A DNA stretch of 64,000 nucleotides from Staphylococcus simulans (GCF_002994445.1 NZ_MRZJ01000003.1:225665-289664), one strand, 5' to 3'; positions 47,404 through 58,755 are shown, counted from the stretch's first letter. Notes: a model not told the origin generated them from the letters alone. Made by a program: numbers and translations.

Positions 47404-48720
47404 ATGTTAAATGCAGTAGTCATCGCAGTTTTATTAATGATTATTTTATGTTTATTCAGACTCAATGTTGTATTAAGTCTGTTTGTCAGCGGTTTAGTTG
47501 GCGGTTTAGTGGCAGGAATGCCGGTGGAGAAAATTATCAAAGTATTTTCAGAAAATATAGTAGATGGTGCAGAAGTCGCACTGAGTTATGCTTTGCTTGG
47601 GGGCTTTGCGGCATTAATTTCATACAGCGGCATTACAGATTATTTAGTCGGCAAAATCATCAATATGATTAAAGCTGAGAATACAAAAGTATCTCGTTCG
47701 ACAATCAAAGTCATTTTAATTGTCGCGTTATTACTCTTAAGTATGAGCAGTCAGAACTTGATTCCTGTACATATTGCATTTATTCCAATTGTTATTCCAC
47801 CATTACTCAGCTTGTTTAATGAATTGAATATCGATAGACGACAAATCGGTTTAGTCATTGGATTTGGATTATGCTTCCCTTATCTGTTATTCCCATACGG
47901 ATTTGGACAAATTTATCACCAAATCATTCAAACAGGCTTTACAAAAGCACATCACCAAATTGAATTTGATATGGTATGGAAATCATTGTTGATTCCATCA
48001 ATAGGTTATATTGTTGGTTTGATTTTAGGTCTGTTCTACTACAGAAAACCTCGTAAATATAATAGAGATCAAGAAAATATCGAAAATGCACCGAAAGAAC
48101 TTAAACCTTATGTATTAGGCGTAACGATTGTCGCAATCTTAGCGACATTCTTAGTACAAACATTTACGGAATCTATGATTTTCGGTGCGCTTGCAGGTGT
48201 GATGGTCTTCTTCGTATCTCGTTCATTCAAATGGATTGAACTAGATAGAGAGTTTACAGAAGGTATTAAAATCATGGCTTACATCGGTGTTGTTATTTTA
48301 ACAGCCAACGGTTTTGCGGGTATTATGAATGCGACAGGCGATGTGAAAGGCTTAGTAGAAAGTATTGCTTCTGTGACAGGCGACCACAAATTAATCGCAA
48401 TCATCTTAATGTATGTGATTGGATTAATCGTAACATTAGGTATCGGATCATCATTTGCGACGATTCCGATTATCGCAGCGCTTTTCATTCCATTAGGAGA
48501 ACAAATGGGTATGAGTACGATGGCATTGATTGCCTTAATCGGTACAGCAGGTGCACTAGGCGATTCTGGTTCGCCAGCCAGCGATTCAACATTAGGACCG
48601 ACAGCCGGTTTAAATGTAGATGGTCAGCACGACCACATCAGAGACACATGTATTCCGAACTTCTTATTCTATAATATTCCGTTAATGGTCTTTGGTACTA
48701 TTGCAGCTATGGTATTATAA
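47404..48720 (+). CDS. Putative Na+/H+ antiporter family membrane protein (YuiF-like)
   Basis: The 438-residue protein has about ten to eleven membrane helices. It begins LNAVVIAVLLMIILCLFRL and contains GDSGSPASDSTLGPTAGLN and GSSFATIPIIAAL, patterns of the NhaC-like/YuiF group usually annotated as Na+/H+ antiporter family. Some relatives transport amino acids, so the substrate is open. AAAGGAG precedes the ATG. The thioesterase gene follows 30 bases after the stop and may be cotranscribed. Confidence 0.82.
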   Translation: MLNAVVIAVLLMIILCLFRLNVVLSLFVSGLVGGLVAGMPVEKIIKVFSENIVDGAEVALSYALLGGFAALISYSGITDYLVGKIINMIKAENTKVSRSTIKVILIVALLLLSMSSQNLIPVHIAFIPIVIPPLLSLFNELNIDRRQIGLVIGFGLCFPYLLFPYGFGQIYHQIIQTGFTKAHHQIEFDMVWKSLLIPSIGYIVGLILGLFYYRKPRKYNRDQENIENAPKELKPYVLGVTIVAILATFLVQTFTESMIFGALAGVMVFFVSRSFKWIELDREFTEGIKIMAYIGVVILTANGFAGIMNATGDVKGLVESIASVTGDHKLIAIILMYVIGLIVTLGIGSSFATIPIIAALFIPLGEQMGMSTMALIALIGTAGALGDSGSPASDSTLGPTAGLNVDGQHDHIRDTCIPNFLFYNIPLMVFGTIAAMVL

Positions 48721-48750
48721 AGTTAATACACATGCAGGGGAGCGGATGGA

Positions 48751-49128
48751 ATGACGAATTTACTCGAAGTCTTAGAAATGGAAATTTTAGAAGTCTCAGA
48801 AGGCTATGCGAAAGTGCAAATGCCGGTGACGGATAAAGTGAAACAACCTTTTGGTTATCTGCATGGCGGTGCTTCTATGGCTTTAGGAGAGACAGCATGT
48901 TCTGTAGGTGCTGCACATATGGTAGATACGAATAAGGTCATCCCAGTAGGATTAGAAATGAATACGAACCATATTCGCTCAGCGACAGAAGGTCATGTCT
49001 ATGCGATTGCAAAAATTATCCATGGCGGAAAATCAACGCAAGTATGGAATATCAATATTGTAGATGAACACAATCAAATCATCAGTGTGATGAGAGGAAC
49101 GATGATGTTGAAGCCGCGTCGTTCATAA
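48751..49128 (+). CDS. Hotdog-fold thioesterase (PaaI/MenI-like)
   Basis: The 125-residue single-domain hotdog protein has FGYLHGGASMALGETACSVGA, with the catalytic-region HGG and downstream Glu, and GLEMNTNHIRSA, the family core. The nearest well-known relatives are DHNA-CoA thioesterase (MenI) and PaaI-like enzymes, so a role in menaquinone synthesis is possible but not shown. GGGGAG precedes the ATG. Confidence 0.88.
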   Translation: MTNLLEVLEMEILEVSEGYAKVQMPVTDKVKQPFGYLHGGASMALGETACSVGAAHMVDTNKVIPVGLEMNTNHIRSATEGHVYAIAKIIHGGKSTQVWNINIVDEHNQIISVMRGTMMLKPRRS

Positions 49129-49129
49129 T

Positions 49130-49174
49130 AAATAAGCATTCCTGTTTTTTCAGGAATGCTTATTTTTTCTGCTA
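49130..49174. terminator. Bidirectional terminator between thioesterase and flavoprotein genes
   Basis: AATAAGCATTCCTG and CAGGAATGCTTATT form a 14-bp stem around TTTTTT, followed by TTTTCTG; A-rich sequence on the other side supports use by the minus-strand gene ending at 49172. Confidence 0.9.
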
Positions 49175-50320
49175 TGAAACTTTAACATCTTCATTGAGAT
49201 AGGCTTTAGCAATACGGTCAGCAGCTTCTCTGCCGCCCGCAAAGCTTCTTGCGAATGGTCCTAACTCTATATCTGCAAGTGCACCGGATACAAATACACC
49301 AGGCATCCATTCTAAGTTTTCGCTTAGTTTAGGGTGTTTTGTTTCTGTTAATGGTGCTTGGTTGTGCTGCACAAAGTTTTGAATAACAGGCAGCTGCATA
49401 ATATTATTTTTAAAGCCTGTCGCAAGCAGAATAGTATCATAATCATACACTGCTTTGTCAGTGATGATTTGGTGGTCCTTAATGTCTTTGATTTCATTTA
49501 CATGTATTTGAAGCTGTCCTTCTTGTACATGCTTCTTAAGACGCAAATATAGTTCTTTAGGCATTGATCCTTTATGACGTTCTTGAGCAATGATATTCAA
49601 ACGCTCTTTGGATGAATCGATTTCACGATAATGTGTCATTTTCTTCGGACCGAGCCAACCTGGATCAGCATCAAAATCATAAACTTCTATATCTTTATTC
49701 ATCCATAAATGAATTACATCAGAAGCGGAATCTTCAATCAGTTTTAATGTTAAATGTGCTGCAGTGATACCACTGCCGATGACGTGAGACGCATTATGAT
49801 AAGGTGTTTCTGTATCATCAAAGATATGTTGTACATCAGGCTGATTTTGATACATATCTGGAATGTGCGGGATATTATTACTGCCGATGGCTAATAAGAG
49901 GTGGTCGCTGATAACACTGTCGTGTGCTTTCATATCGACTTTCCATTGCCCATCGACTTGTTCGACGTTCGTCGCAATATCTTTAATGTGACGGCTGTTT
50001 AAATCGAATTCATGCAGCATTTTATGCACATGGTCCATGAACATATCACGTTGCGGGCGCTGATATTTACCGTAAGTTGCTCCGGTATATTGGTGATGTT
50101 TGGCGAATTTTTTCAAGTGGAAAGGATCGGGATGTACATGGTGCACATGCGGTGAGCGTAAGAATGGCATACCGATTCGGCATGAGAAGTCATCAAATTG
50201 TTCACACAGGGAGTCATGAGGGTCAATAATAGTTAATGCTTCAGCAGGAAGGCCTGAAGCGCGTAATTTTATAGCAATTGTTACAGCGTGAATACCGCCG
50301 CCAACGATTGTCCAAGACAT
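49172..50320 (-). CDS. FAD/NAD(P)-binding flavoprotein (monooxygenase-like)
   Basis: The 382-residue protein begins SWTIVGGGIHAVTIAIKLRASG (FAD-binding turn) and has a second nucleotide turn HVIGSGITAAHLTLKLIED, ATGFKNN near the end, and GVFVSGALADIELGPFARSFAGGREAADRI as the FAD-closing segment. This resembles lysine/ornithine N-monooxygenase-like flavoproteins (FMO family). GAAGGTG precedes the ATG. Substrate unknown; it does not look part of the mnh operon because a terminator separates them. Confidence 0.85.
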   Translation of the reverse strand: MSWTIVGGGIHAVTIAIKLRASGLPAEALTIIDPHDSLCEQFDDFSCRIGMPFLRSPHVHHVHPDPFHLKKFAKHHQYTGATYGKYQRPQRDMFMDHVHKMLHEFDLNSRHIKDIATNVEQVDGQWKVDMKAHDSVISDHLLLAIGSNNIPHIPDMYQNQPDVQHIFDDTETPYHNASHVIGSGITAAHLTLKLIEDSASDVIHLWMNKDIEVYDFDADPGWLGPKKMTHYREIDSSKERLNIIAQERHKGSMPKELYLRLKKHVQEGQLQIHVNEIKDIKDHQIITDKAVYDYDTILLATGFKNNIMQLPVIQNFVQHNQAPLTETKHPKLSENLEWMPGVFVSGALADIELGPFARSFAGGREAADRIAKAYLNEDVKVS

Positions 50321-50398
50321 AGCGTCACCTTCTTAAATCGTAATAGTTTCGATTTATTTAATATAGCACAAGTAATCGTTGTTCTCAAGTTAGAACCA

Positions 50399-50445
50399 AT
50401 AAAAAAGACGCTGTAAAGGCTGATTAAACAGCTTTTACAGCGTCT
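50399..50445 (-). terminator. mnh operon terminator
   Basis: AGACGCTGTAAA and TTTACAGCGTCT form the outer stem with an inner GCTG/CAGC; on the minus strand TTTTTT follows. It lies 11 bases past the mnhG stop. Confidence 0.9.
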
Positions 50446-50455
50446 GAAATCTTCA

Positions 50456-50827
50456 TTATGATTTACTAGCAGCTTTTGGTTTTTCTTGTTGTGCTTCATT
50501 GATTTCATCTAATTGTGTTGATTTAGAATAAGGTGTTTTGACTTTATATGCCGCTTTGATAATCAAGTGGCTGGATAAAGGACCTGTAATTAAAATGAAT
50601 AAAATCCCGATTAATAACTGCGGATTGACAAAGTGGTCTTTACCGATAAAGTATAAGAAAACACCGAGCATCAAACTCATAGATCCTAATGTAGCTGCTT
50701 TACCAGCTGCGTGAGAACGTCCGTAAACATCTTTAAGACGCAGGATACCGATTGAAGAAAGGGCGCTGATGATCGCTCCGATGACAACAAAGAATAATGC
50801 TAAACTAATCATTACTGTTTCTATCAT
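50456..50827 (-). CDS. mnhG: Na+/H+ antiporter subunit G
   Basis: The 123-residue protein has three membrane helices and the MnhG/PhaG core [30 protein letters not shown]. It is the last subunit of the Mrp-type antiporter; the start overlaps the end of mnhF by 23 bases, which couples their translation. A terminator follows. Confidence 0.95.
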   Translation of the reverse strand: MIETVMISLALFFVVIGAIISALSSIGILRLKDVYGRSHAAGKAATLGSMSLMLGVFLYFIGKDHFVNPQLLIGILFILITGPLSSHLIIKAAYKVKTPYSKSTQLDEINEAQQEKPKAASKS

Positions 50828-51101
50828 GTTCGATCACCTTGCCTTTCTGCATATATTTGGCGAAAACAGCTGTACCTAGGAATGCGATAATTCCGATTAA
50901 AAGTATTGCGGAAATCATGTATTTTGTATCTAAGAAGATACTGAACAATGCGACGATAGCCATCAGCTGAATACCAATCGCATCTAGAGCCACAACTCGG
51001 TCTGCAAGAGAAGGGCCGAGTATTACACGGACAAGCATACCTAGAATCGACAGTGCAACAATGACAAGTGCAATGATAATTACTACGTTAAAGGCAAACA
51101 T
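50805..51101 (-). CDS. mnhF: Na+/H+ antiporter subunit F
   Basis: The 98-residue product is a three-helix membrane protein with [31 protein letters not shown], the MnhF/PhaF hallmark. It begins at the base where mnhE ends and overlaps mnhG, consistent with tight translational coupling in the mnh operon. Confidence 0.95.
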   Translation of the reverse strand: MFAFNVVIIIALVIVALSILGMLVRVILGPSLADRVVALDAIGIQLMAIVALFSIFLDTKYMISAILLIGIIAFLGTAVFAKYMQKGKVIEHDRNSND

Positions 51102-51580
51102 TATGCTTCTCCCACCTCTCTGACAGCTTTTTCTAATGACGATTTGATACCTTCGATTTCTTCTTCCTTAGTACTGAAATCTAAACAGTGAATATAGATT
51201 TTCGTTTGATCATCACTGACACCGAGAACAATCGTTCCTGGAGTTAAAGTGATGAGGGTACTTAATACGACAACTTCCCAAGACTGTTTTAAATCTGTGT
51301 CGTAGACAAAGAATGCTGGTTTATTGTCGATTTTCGGTTTTACTACAATTCGGATAACATCGATATTAGCTTTGATTAATTCGATTAAGAAAATCCCCAT
51401 CAATTTAATCACATAATATAAAGTAACGATGTAGAAACGACCAGGTAAAATTTTTCGCATTAAGTAAACGAGCAGCAGCCCAAAAATAAATCCGAGTACG
51501 AAATTGTTAAGAGTGTAGCTGTCATTGACAAACAGCCAAAATATAGCAAGTAAAATATTAACTAAAACTTGAATTGCCAT
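51101..51580 (-). CDS. mnhE: Na+/H+ antiporter subunit E
   Basis: This 159-residue subunit has two N-terminal membrane helices followed by a cytoplasmic part with the conserved [23 protein letters not shown]. It is part of the Mrp complex and begins one base after mnhD ends. Confidence 0.95.
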   Translation of the reverse strand: MAIQVLVNILLAIFWLFVNDSYTLNNFVLGFIFGLLLVYLMRKILPGRFYIVTLYYVIKLMGIFLIELIKANIDVIRIVVKPKIDNKPAFFVYDTDLKQSWEVVVLSTLITLTPGTIVLGVSDDQTKIYIHCLDFSTKEEEIEGIKSSLEKAVREVGEA

Positions 51581-51581
51581 A

Positions 51582-53081
51582 TTATTTCACCCCCAATACG
51601 CTGTCGATATATGCTTTAGGGTCGTAGAAAGTCACTGCTGCTTCTTTGATAAACGGATATAACCAATCTGCAGCGAAACTGAATACAACACATAATGCGA
51701 CAGCAAGAATAGCGACGCTGAGCAAGCCGCGATAATGTAATTTATGGTTGATCTTATAACCTTTTGCTTCACCGAAGAAGCCTTTAATAAAGATTTTCAT
51801 GACAGAATATAAAATCAACAGACTTGAAAGCAATACAACAATACCGCTGATATAGAAGCCTTTTTCAAAGGCAGCTTTGACGATAAACATTTTACCGTAG
51901 AAACCGCTGAAAGGCGGAATACCAGCAAGGTTTAAACATGCGATAAAGAATGTCCATCCTAAAATCGGATAGCCTTTAATCAAACCGCTGAACTTCCGTA
52001 AATCTGTGGTATTGGTAATCTTAAGCATTATACCGATTAAGAAGAATAATGCAGCTTTAATGAGCATGTCATTGACTGTGTAATACAATGCGCCGATAAT
52101 ACCGTCTTCATTCATCATTGCTACACCGACTAAGATAATACCGACTGCAATCATAATGTTATACAAGATGATTTTCTTAGTGTCGTTATAGCTGATGGCT
52201 CCGATAGAACCAAAGATGATCGTAAGCAATGCTAAGATCAGCACGGTATAGTGCGAGAATGAAAGCGAGTCTGCAAAGAACAAGCTTAGTGTTCTTGCGA
52301 TTGCATAGACACCGACTTTTGTAAGTAATGCACCAAAGAATGCGATGATTGCGAACGGAGGTGCGTAATATGCACCAGGCAACCATACATACATTGGGAA
52401 AGCACCGGCTTTTGTCGCAAATACGAATAGGAACATGATAAAGACAATGCTGACCAGTCCGCTGTCTGTATCTGACAAGTGGCCGAGTTTCTTACTGATA
52501 TCAGCCATATTCAATGTGCCGACAACAGAGTATAAAATACCGACTGCCATAACAAAGAAGGCTGATGATGCTACGTTTACGAGCAAGTATTTGATACTTT
52601 CTTGCAGTTGGATTTTAGTACCGCCGATAACCAGCAATGCGTAAGACGAAATTAAAAATACTTCGAAGAATACGAACATGTTAAAAATATCGCCTGTAAT
52701 AAAGGCACCGATAATACCTGTTTCCATAAACATTACTGCAAAGTAATAGTAATATGTTTCGCGATGCAAGCCGATAGATTGATATGAGAATAAGATAATC
52801 AATAGCGTTACAATCAAGCTGGTAATGACTAAAATTGCACTGAATAAATCAAGTACAAATACAATACTGTATGGGGCTTTCCATGAACCTAATTCTAATT
52901 TAAGAGGGCCATGGTGCCAAACGTTAATGAAGTTGACAATCGCAAAACCTAAAGCAATTAATGATCCTGCTAAAGCAACAAAACGTTTAATGAAAGGGCG
53001 CTTGCCGATAAATACGAGAACAACTGCTGTAATCATTGGAACAATCAGCATCGCTGCAATCAAGTTATCTTGAGTCATCAT
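51582..53081 (-). CDS. mnhD: Na+/H+ antiporter subunit D
   Basis: The 499-residue protein is related to the NuoN/NuoL proton-pumping subunits of complex I, with about 14 membrane helices. Key parts include [54 protein letters not shown] and [17 protein letters not shown]. It is a proposed ion-translocating subunit. It overlaps mnhC by 17 bases. Confidence 0.96.
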   Translation of the reverse strand: MMTQDNLIAAMLIVPMITAVVLVFIGKRPFIKRFVALAGSLIALGFAIVNFINVWHHGPLKLELGSWKAPYSIVFVLDLFSAILVITSLIVTLLIILFSYQSIGLHRETYYYYFAVMFMETGIIGAFITGDIFNMFVFFEVFLISSYALLVIGGTKIQLQESIKYLLVNVASSAFFVMAVGILYSVVGTLNMADISKKLGHLSDTDSGLVSIVFIMFLFVFATKAGAFPMYVWLPGAYYAPPFAIIAFFGALLTKVGVYAIARTLSLFFADSLSFSHYTVLILALLTIIFGSIGAISYNDTKKIILYNIMIAVGIILVGVAMMNEDGIIGALYYTVNDMLIKAALFFLIGIMLKITNTTDLRKFSGLIKGYPILGWTFFIACLNLAGIPPFSGFYGKMFIVKAAFEKGFYISGIVVLLSSLLILYSVMKIFIKGFFGEAKGYKINHKLHYRGLLSVAILAVALCVVFSFAADWLYPFIKEAAVTFYDPKAYIDSVLGVK

Positions 53082-53415
53082 CTTCAGGCACTCCCTTCAT
53101 TCTTTCTACGTTGTCAGTTCCGAGTTCTTTATAACTTCTAAAGGCAAGTACTAAGAAGAACGCGGTTACTGCGAATGAAATAACAATCGCAGTTAAAATC
53201 AATGCTTGCGGGATAGGGTCGACGTAATTCTTTGTACCGTGTTTGAAAATAGGTACAGTGCCTTCGCCTAAACCGCCCATTGTAATTAAAAACAAGTTGG
53301 CTGCGTGCGTTTGAACAGCGGTACCGATAATGATTCGAATCAAGCTCTTAGATAAAATGAGATAGATACTGATTGATGTTAAGATACCGCAAACAATAAT
53401 CATAATTATTTCCAT
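53065..53415 (-). CDS. mnhC: Na+/H+ antiporter subunit C
   Basis: The 116-residue NuoK-like protein has three membrane helices and the motif [18 protein letters not shown] with [20 protein letters not shown], as in MnhC. It ends inside mnhD and starts one base from the mnhB stop. Confidence 0.95.
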   Translation of the reverse strand: MEIIMIIVCGILTSISIYLILSKSLIRIIIGTAVQTHAANLFLITMGGLGEGTVPIFKHGTKNYVDPIPQALILTAIVISFAVTAFFLVLAFRSYKELGTDNVERMKGVPEDDDSR

Positions 53416-53843
53416 TACTCATTCTCTCCAATCGCTAAAATAATCGTCATTACTGTACCGACTACTGCAAGCAGTACACCTAAGTCAAAGAAGACTGCAG
53501 TGTGGATTTCCATTGGTTTTAACAATGGAAGCGGAATTTCAAACACTTTGTGTGTGAAGAAATTCTTGCCGTATAACCAACTTGCCATAGGTGTTAATAC
53601 ACAAAATGTTAAGCCGGCAGCAATTAATTTTTTAAAGTCCCATGGGAAGATTTTACGCATGGTTTTAACGTCATAGGAAACTGCCACAAGTACTAAAGAA
53701 CTTGAAACGAGCAAGCCTCCGATAAATCCTCCTCCTGGTTGATAATGTCCGTTAAGGAATAACGAAAAGGCAAACATCATGATCAGGAAGAAAATGACGA
53801 TTGTTGAATACTGAAAGATAATATCATTTTTCTGTTTGTTCAT
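53415..53843 (-). CDS. mnhB: Na+/H+ antiporter subunit B
   Basis: The 142-residue four-helix protein has [23 protein letters not shown] and [17 protein letters not shown], closely resembling recalled S. aureus MnhB1. ATG 53843 is chosen because GGGTGGAAG lies just upstream; the frame is open 18 bases further. It overlaps the end of mnhA by 20 bases. Confidence 0.94.
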   Translation of the reverse strand: MNKQKNDIIFQYSTIVIFFLIMMFAFSLFLNGHYQPGGGFIGGLLVSSSLVLVAVSYDVKTMRKIFPWDFKKLIAAGLTFCVLTPMASWLYGKNFFTHKVFEIPLPLLKPMEIHTAVFFDLGVLLAVVGTVMTIILAIGENE

Positions 53844-56241
53844 TTTCTTCCACCCTTTCATAACCGTTTTTGTGTTTAGAGCGCAATTTAATCAATGTGT
53901 AAACACCAAGTCCTGCAATACCGAGTACAGATGATTCGAATAATGTATCGGTACCACGGAAGTCGACAAGGATTACGTTTACCATGTTGTTACCATGCGC
54001 TAAGCTAAGCACATTGTCTTTATAGAATTGTGCAATTGATTCGAAATGTCTGTTACCGTATGCGATTAAACCGAGTACAGTCACTACTAAACCAACGCCG
54101 CCTGCGATAATCGCATTGACAACTTTGAATGAAGTAGATTCATTGTGTCGGTTCAAGTTAGGCAAGTGGTAGAAACATAATAAGAACAATGCTGTTGAGA
54201 TTGTTTCAACTACGAATTGTGTCAATGCCAAGTCCGGTGCGTTAAAGAAGATAAAGAATATCGCCATAGAATAGCCGACCGCACTTAACATGATAATGCT
54301 GAACAATCTTGAACGCGCAAATACAATCATTGTAGCAGATGCAAGAATCATCACTACGATAATGATTTCATAAGATCTGACGCGTGTAACATGTTCAAAA
54401 TTCAATGTGAATGGCATGCATAATATTGTAATGACTGCTAACGCAATCAAACTTCCCATAATGACAAGTAATTTATTACGGATAAATCCGCTCATATAAG
54501 TGTTTGTGACTTTCTTAGAATAGCTTGGCAAGTTATCAGATGAACGATTGTAGAAATAGTTAAGTTCTAAGCGTTCAGGGATAGCTTCCAAGATTTTGAC
54601 CCACTTATGATAAGCCAAGATTAATAAGATACCGATGACGTAAATGACTAACGTTGAGAAGAATGCAGGTGTGAAACCATGGAATAAATGGAATTCTGCA
54701 TCTGGCAGCTCAGCATTACGTATCGCCTGACTGGCAGGATCGATAATCGGTTTAGCTAAAAGACCTGGGAATAAACCGAAAAGTACGACTAATACGGCTA
54801 AAAATGCCGGCGCAATCCACATTAATACTGAAGGTTCATGTGGTTTGTGCGGTAAATCGTCCGGTTTGTATGAACCCCAGAAGATTTGTCCGATAAATCT
54901 TACTGAATAAACGAATGTAAAAATACTGCCGAGTATTGCGACAATCGGAATCAGTACACCAAGTGTATTCAAACTGAAAATACCGGCATGTGTAACATTA
55001 ATCATCGCTTCAAGGAAACTTTCTTTAGATAAGAATCCGTTGAACGGCGGAACACCGGCCATACTGAGTGCTGAAATCACTGTGATTGTAAATGAAATCG
55101 GCATAACGGTCATAAGGCCGCCTAATTTACGCACATCACGTGTTCCTGTTTCATGATCGACAATACCTGCAATCATGAAGAGCGCACATTTGAAAGTGGC
55201 ATGGTTGATTAAGTGAAATACTGCTGCAACGAAAGCTGCGGCATACATCTGACTTTGTTCACCTTGGTAATGGAAACTTACTGCACCAATACCAAGCATA
55301 GACATGACCATACCGAGTTGAGAAACTGTCGAGAATGCCAAGATTCCCTTCAAATCTGCTTGTTTTGTCGCATTTAAAGATGCCCAGAACAATGTAATTA
55401 ATCCAATTGCTGTTACAGCCCAAATCCAACCTTGAGACAAGGCGAAGATAGGTGTAAGACGTGCAACTAAATAAATGCCTGCTTTTACCATGGTAGCTGA
55501 GTGAAGATAAGCACTGACTGGTGTTGGTGCTTCCATTGCATCTGGCAACCATATGTAAAATGGAAATTGTGCAGATTTTGTCATTGCGCCAAAGAGTATT
55601 AAAATCATAGCCAAAATAAAGAATGGACTCGATTGAATCTCAGAGGCATGAGCAATGAGATGGCGAATACTTGTTGAGTGTCCTGAAAGTGTCATTAAGA
55701 TAAGGCCGCCGAGTAAAGATAGTCCGCCGAATACTGTAATTAATAATGACTTTTGCGCACCATACAATGAAGCATGGCGTGTGCGCCAAAATGAAATTAA
55801 TAAGAAACTAGAAAATGAAGTCATTTCCCAGAATAAATACAGCATGAAGACATTATCAGATAAAACGACGCCTAACATTGCACCCATAAAGAGTAGTAAA
55901 TAGCAATAGAAATTCCCTAGTTGTTCTTTTTTGCTTAGATAGCTGATTGAATAGAAAGTAACGAGTGAACCGATACCTGTAATCAATAAACTGAATAATA
56001 AACTTAAGCCATCTACATATAAATTAAAGTTCATACCGATCTGCGGCATCCATTGCAATTCCGCAAATCTAGGTTTACCTGACATCGTTGTCGAAATATA
56101 AGTTAAGAAATAAATAAATAAAACGACGGGGACAGGCAATACGAACCATCCTATATGTATACGTTTAATAAAACGATAAACAATAGGGATAATGAGTGCA
56201 AAGATGAACGGCAACAATACCGCTGCATGTAACCAACTCAT
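53824..56241 (-). CDS. mnhA: Na+/H+ antiporter subunit A
   Basis: The 805-residue subunit is the largest of the Mrp-type Mnh complex and combines a NuoL-like antiporter core with a C-terminal MbhD/MbhE-like part. Recognisable parts are [72 protein letters not shown] and [22 protein letters not shown]. Length and sequence fit Mnh1 MnhA. GGAGG precedes the ATG. The operon (A to G) exports Na+ in exchange for protons and aids pH and salt tolerance. Confidence 0.96.
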   Translation of the reverse strand: MSWLHAAVLLPFIFALIIPIVYRFIKRIHIGWFVLPVPVVLFIYFLTYISTTMSGKPRFAELQWMPQIGMNFNLYVDGLSLLFSLLITGIGSLVTFYSISYLSKKEQLGNFYCYLLLFMGAMLGVVLSDNVFMLYLFWEMTSFSSFLLISFWRTRHASLYGAQKSLLITVFGGLSLLGGLILMTLSGHSTSIRHLIAHASEIQSSPFFILAMILILFGAMTKSAQFPFYIWLPDAMEAPTPVSAYLHSATMVKAGIYLVARLTPIFALSQGWIWAVTAIGLITLFWASLNATKQADLKGILAFSTVSQLGMVMSMLGIGAVSFHYQGEQSQMYAAAFVAAVFHLINHATFKCALFMIAGIVDHETGTRDVRKLGGLMTVMPISFTITVISALSMAGVPPFNGFLSKESFLEAMINVTHAGIFSLNTLGVLIPIVAILGSIFTFVYSVRFIGQIFWGSYKPDDLPHKPHEPSVLMWIAPAFLAVLVVLFGLFPGLLAKPIIDPASQAIRNAELPDAEFHLFHGFTPAFFSTLVIYVIGILLILAYHKWVKILEAIPERLELNYFYNRSSDNLPSYSKKVTNTYMSGFIRNKLLVIMGSLIALAVITILCMPFTLNFEHVTRVRSYEIIIVVMILASATMIVFARSRLFSIIMLSAVGYSMAIFFIFFNAPDLALTQFVVETISTALFLLCFYHLPNLNRHNESTSFKVVNAIIAGGVGLVVTVLGLIAYGNRHFESIAQFYKDNVLSLAHGNNMVNVILVDFRGTDTLFESSVLGIAGLGVYTLIKLRSKHKNGYERVEENEQTEK

Positions 56242-56366
56242 TATTTGTCCTCCTTTGAATATAAGATAACCCCATTATACATCAATGTGATAGGGGTAAA
56301 AACCTTGATTTTCAGTAACCCGCTTACATTTCACGGAACTGTTAAATAAGAAGAAACACATAATTT

Positions 56367-56750
56367 TTAGTGGAAAGTTTTTTTATACTGAACGCTGTAA
56401 TCTTTTTTGAGTGTATTTAAGTTCTCTAAAGAATGTTTTGCATGTTCAGTATCTTGTTGCTGCAATTGTTCTTCTAGATCCGTAATCGCTTGCTGCAGAG
56501 AGTCCACGTAATCTAAAGTTTCTACGTTGAAATCACGTAATTTAGAACGTGGTGTGAATCTCTTTTCGTAATGACTGAGTGCACGGCGTTCATGGAAGAA
56601 GACACCATCAACTGCGTTCGGGTTATGCAAGTCGCCTTGTTTAGGATGCTTAATGACTTGTTCGACTTGAACCAAGACTTCCCCGTTGTCTTTCTCTTCT
56701 ACAATAGATACACCGTAAGTTCCGGTTTTATGTGAGAAACGATATAACAT
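56367..56750 (-). CDS. KapB-like (kinase-associated protein B) domain protein
   Basis: The 127-residue protein has VEQVIKHPKQGDLHNPNAVDGVFFHERRALSHYEKRF, the KapB (kinase-associated lipoprotein B) domain, then a coiled-coil-like C terminus (YVDSLQQAITDLEEQLQQQ). There is no lipoprotein signal here, so it should be cytoplasmic despite the family name. Function in staphylococci is unknown. AAAGGAAG precedes the ATG. It is divergent from ppiB. Confidence 0.85.
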   Translation of the reverse strand: MLYRFSHKTGTYGVSIVEEKDNGEVLVQVEQVIKHPKQGDLHNPNAVDGVFFHERRALSHYEKRFTPRSKLRDFNVETLDYVDSLQQAITDLEEQLQQQDTEHAKHSLENLNTLKKDYSVQYKKTFH

Positions 56751-56822
56751 TTTAATACTTCCTTTCTGTTCTATATGTTAATATTGTGATATATCAATCT
56801 TAACATGAATGGAGTATTTAAC

Positions 56823-57419
56823 ATGGCAAACTATCCTCAATTAAATAAAGAAATACAAGATAATGAAATTAAAGTAGTAATGCATACGAATAAAGGCGAT
56901 ATGACATTTAAATTATTACCAGACTTAGCACCGAAAACAGTAGAAAACTTTGTAACACACGCTAAAAACGGTTATTACGACGGCATTACATTCCACCGTG
57001 TTATCAACGATTTCATGGTACAAGGCGGCGACCCGACTGCAACAGGTATGGGCGGCGAAAGTATTTACGGCGGTTCATTCGAAGATGAATTCTCAATGGA
57101 AGCTTTCAACTTATACGGCGCATTATCAATGGCTAATGCAGGACCGAATACAAATGGTTCTCAATTCTTTATTGTACAAATGAAAGAAGTACCTGAAAAC
57201 ATGTTGAATCAATTAGCTGACGGCGGTTGGCCAGAACCAATCGTAGAAGCATACGGTGAAAAAGGCGGTACACCTTGGTTAGACCAAAAACATACAGTAT
57301 TCGGCCAATTAATCGATGGAGAAGCGACTTTAGAAGATATCGCGAATACTAAAGTAGGACCTCAAGACAAACCCGTACACGATGTAGTCATCGAATCTAT
57401 TGATGTAGAAGAAAAGTAA
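56823..57419 (+). CDS. ppiB: Peptidyl-prolyl cis-trans isomerase, cyclophilin type
   Basis: The 198-residue cyclophilin catalyses proline isomerisation in the cytoplasm. The core [25 protein letters not shown] and [18 protein letters not shown] hold the catalytic Arg and substrate-binding residues, and [11 protein letters not shown] follows. ATG 56823 is preferred with GGAG (56811-56814) upstream over an in-frame ATG at 56805. Very close to S. aureus PpiB as recalled. Confidence 0.95.
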   Translation: MANYPQLNKEIQDNEIKVVMHTNKGDMTFKLLPDLAPKTVENFVTHAKNGYYDGITFHRVINDFMVQGGDPTATGMGGESIYGGSFEDEFSMEAFNLYGALSMANAGPNTNGSQFFIVQMKEVPENMLNQLADGGWPEPIVEAYGEKGGTPWLDQKHTVFGQLIDGEATLEDIANTKVGPQDKPVHDVVIESIDVEEK

Positions 57420-57449
57420 TCTTGTACTTTAATGAAAAATGAATCCGAT

Positions 57450-57488
57450 ACAGCTCGATTTGTGAAGACGCAAATCGGGCTTATTTTA
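57450..57488 (+). terminator. ppiB terminator
   Basis: AGCTCGATTTG and CAAATCGGGCT pair with one wobble around TGAAGACG, followed by TATTTTAAG. It lies before the ribosome-binding site of the DUF1871 gene. Confidence 0.75.
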
Positions 57489-57512
57489 AGTAATAGAGGA
57501 GGTACTGATCGA

Positions 57513-57770
57513 ATGGAAAAGAATGAAGTCAACATCGCCTTATACCAATTATTAGCAGATTGGAATCCGATGCAATTTCAAGATAAAACGATGGGCGATA
57601 CAGAAGTATACGAAATGATGGATGCAGTGCATCAAGCAGAAGATGTTGATGAACTTGCTCAGAAGTTTCAAGATATCTTTATATTTTCATTTGAAGAACG
57701 CTTGCCGATAAAAGCATGCAAACAAAAAGCTGATGAAGCTTTATCATTAGAAGGCACGTGCGGATTATAA
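57513..57770 (+). CDS. DUF1871 family protein
   Basis: The 85-residue acidic protein has ALYQLLADWNPMQF, TEVYEMMDAVHQAEDVDELAQKFQDIFIFSFEE, fitting DUF1871, a small helical family. ATG 57513 follows GAGGAGG; a longer upstream frame crosses the ppiB terminator. It may share a transcript with the Nudix gene, which starts 17 bases after its stop. Function unknown. Confidence 0.8.
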   Translation: MEKNEVNIALYQLLADWNPMQFQDKTMGDTEVYEMMDAVHQAEDVDELAQKFQDIFIFSFEERLPIKACKQKADEALSLEGTCGL

Positions 57771-57787
57771 TACAGGAGGGACATAAA

Positions 57788-58318
57788 ATGTCTGAAATGC
57801 TGGATTTATATGATCAATACCGCCAAGCACTTAAAGGACAAGTTGTTGAACGCGGACACCAATTACCAGAAGGCACGTATCATTTAGTTGTACATGTGTG
57901 TGTATTTAACCAAAAAGGCGAAATGCTGATTCAACAAAGAAAACAGGATAAAAAACTATGGCCGGGATTATGGGACTTTAGTGCAGCCGGTGCAGTGATG
58001 CAAGGAGAAACAAGCAATCAAGCAGCACAACGAGAAGTTAAAGAAGAACTGAATTTAGACTTGGATTTCACTTTAATGCGTCCGCAACTAGCTATGACAT
58101 ACACTGCTGGGTTCGATGATATCTATTTAATTCAAGCAGATATCGATGAAACAGATATTACCATTGAACCAGAGGAAGTAGAAGCCATCCGTTTTGTGAA
58201 TCGAGAGACACTGTTAAACATGCTGGATTCAAAGGCATTTATTAATTATAAACCGGGTTTGATTTCACTTATTTTTGATTTTATTGCTTCGCAAAATGAT
58301 GGGATGTACCAATCATAA
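57788..58318 (+). CDS. Nudix hydrolase
   Basis: The 176-residue product has the Nudix box GX5EX7REUXEEXGU as GAVMQGETSNQAAQREVKEELNL, with the metal-binding Glu residues. MLIQQRKQDKKLWPGLWDFSAAG just upstream is typical of Nudix enzymes that act on nucleoside or isoprenoid-type diphosphates. Substrate not fixed. ATG 57788 follows AGGAGGG. Confidence 0.92.
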   Translation: MSEMLDLYDQYRQALKGQVVERGHQLPEGTYHLVVHVCVFNQKGEMLIQQRKQDKKLWPGLWDFSAAGAVMQGETSNQAAQREVKEELNLDLDFTLMRPQLAMTYTAGFDDIYLIQADIDETDITIEPEEVEAIRFVNRETLLNMLDSKAFINYKPGLISLIFDFIASQNDGMYQS

Positions 58319-58373
58319 TACAACAGCAGCAATCATGAAATTTCTATACTTTATTATATATTCATCTAAATAG

Positions 58374-58420
58374 GCATGGATAAATGGGTCATTTTGATCG
58401 GTTTATCCATTTTTTTATTG
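58374..58420 (+). terminator. Terminator after the Nudix gene
   Basis: ATGGATAAA and TTTATCCAT form a 9-bp stem around about 17 bases, followed by TTTTTTTATT. Confidence 0.85.
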
Positions 58421-58755
58421 CGTTACAAGTAAAATACATGCAGTGTGTGCAAGAGAAAACGCTTTAATTTGATTTTAAATGTTACAAAAATATTAAATTT
58501 TCATAAGAGAATAATCACAAAAATAGTTGCTTCATATTAACTATAACTACGAAAAACAAAGTAAGCATCAATTAGTGATTTTAAAGCTTGCAGTGGTGCA
58601 ACAATATATGAAATTTGCATATTCAATGCAGTAAACAACAATTACAATCAATAATAATTACTTAAAAAACGATAACATTTCTATTATATACAAAGACGTA
58701 CCTCCAATTTATAATTATAAGGTAGTTCAAAACTTAATATATCGGAGGACATCAC
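58421..58755. other. Intergenic region and leader of the large adhesin
   Basis: Strongly A+T-rich, no gene seen. GAAAACGCTTTAA near 58453-58466 has the core of a CcpA site but with poor flanks. A likely -10 lies in ATTATATACA near 58682-58690. A short palindrome TATAATTATA lies near 58713. The adhesin ribosome-binding site is CGGAGGA (58743-58749). Confidence 0.35.

Noticed and set aside
58453..58466. CcpA (cre) site upstream of the adhesin
   Set aside because: Only the central part matches the consensus, and it lies almost 300 bases from the gene start.
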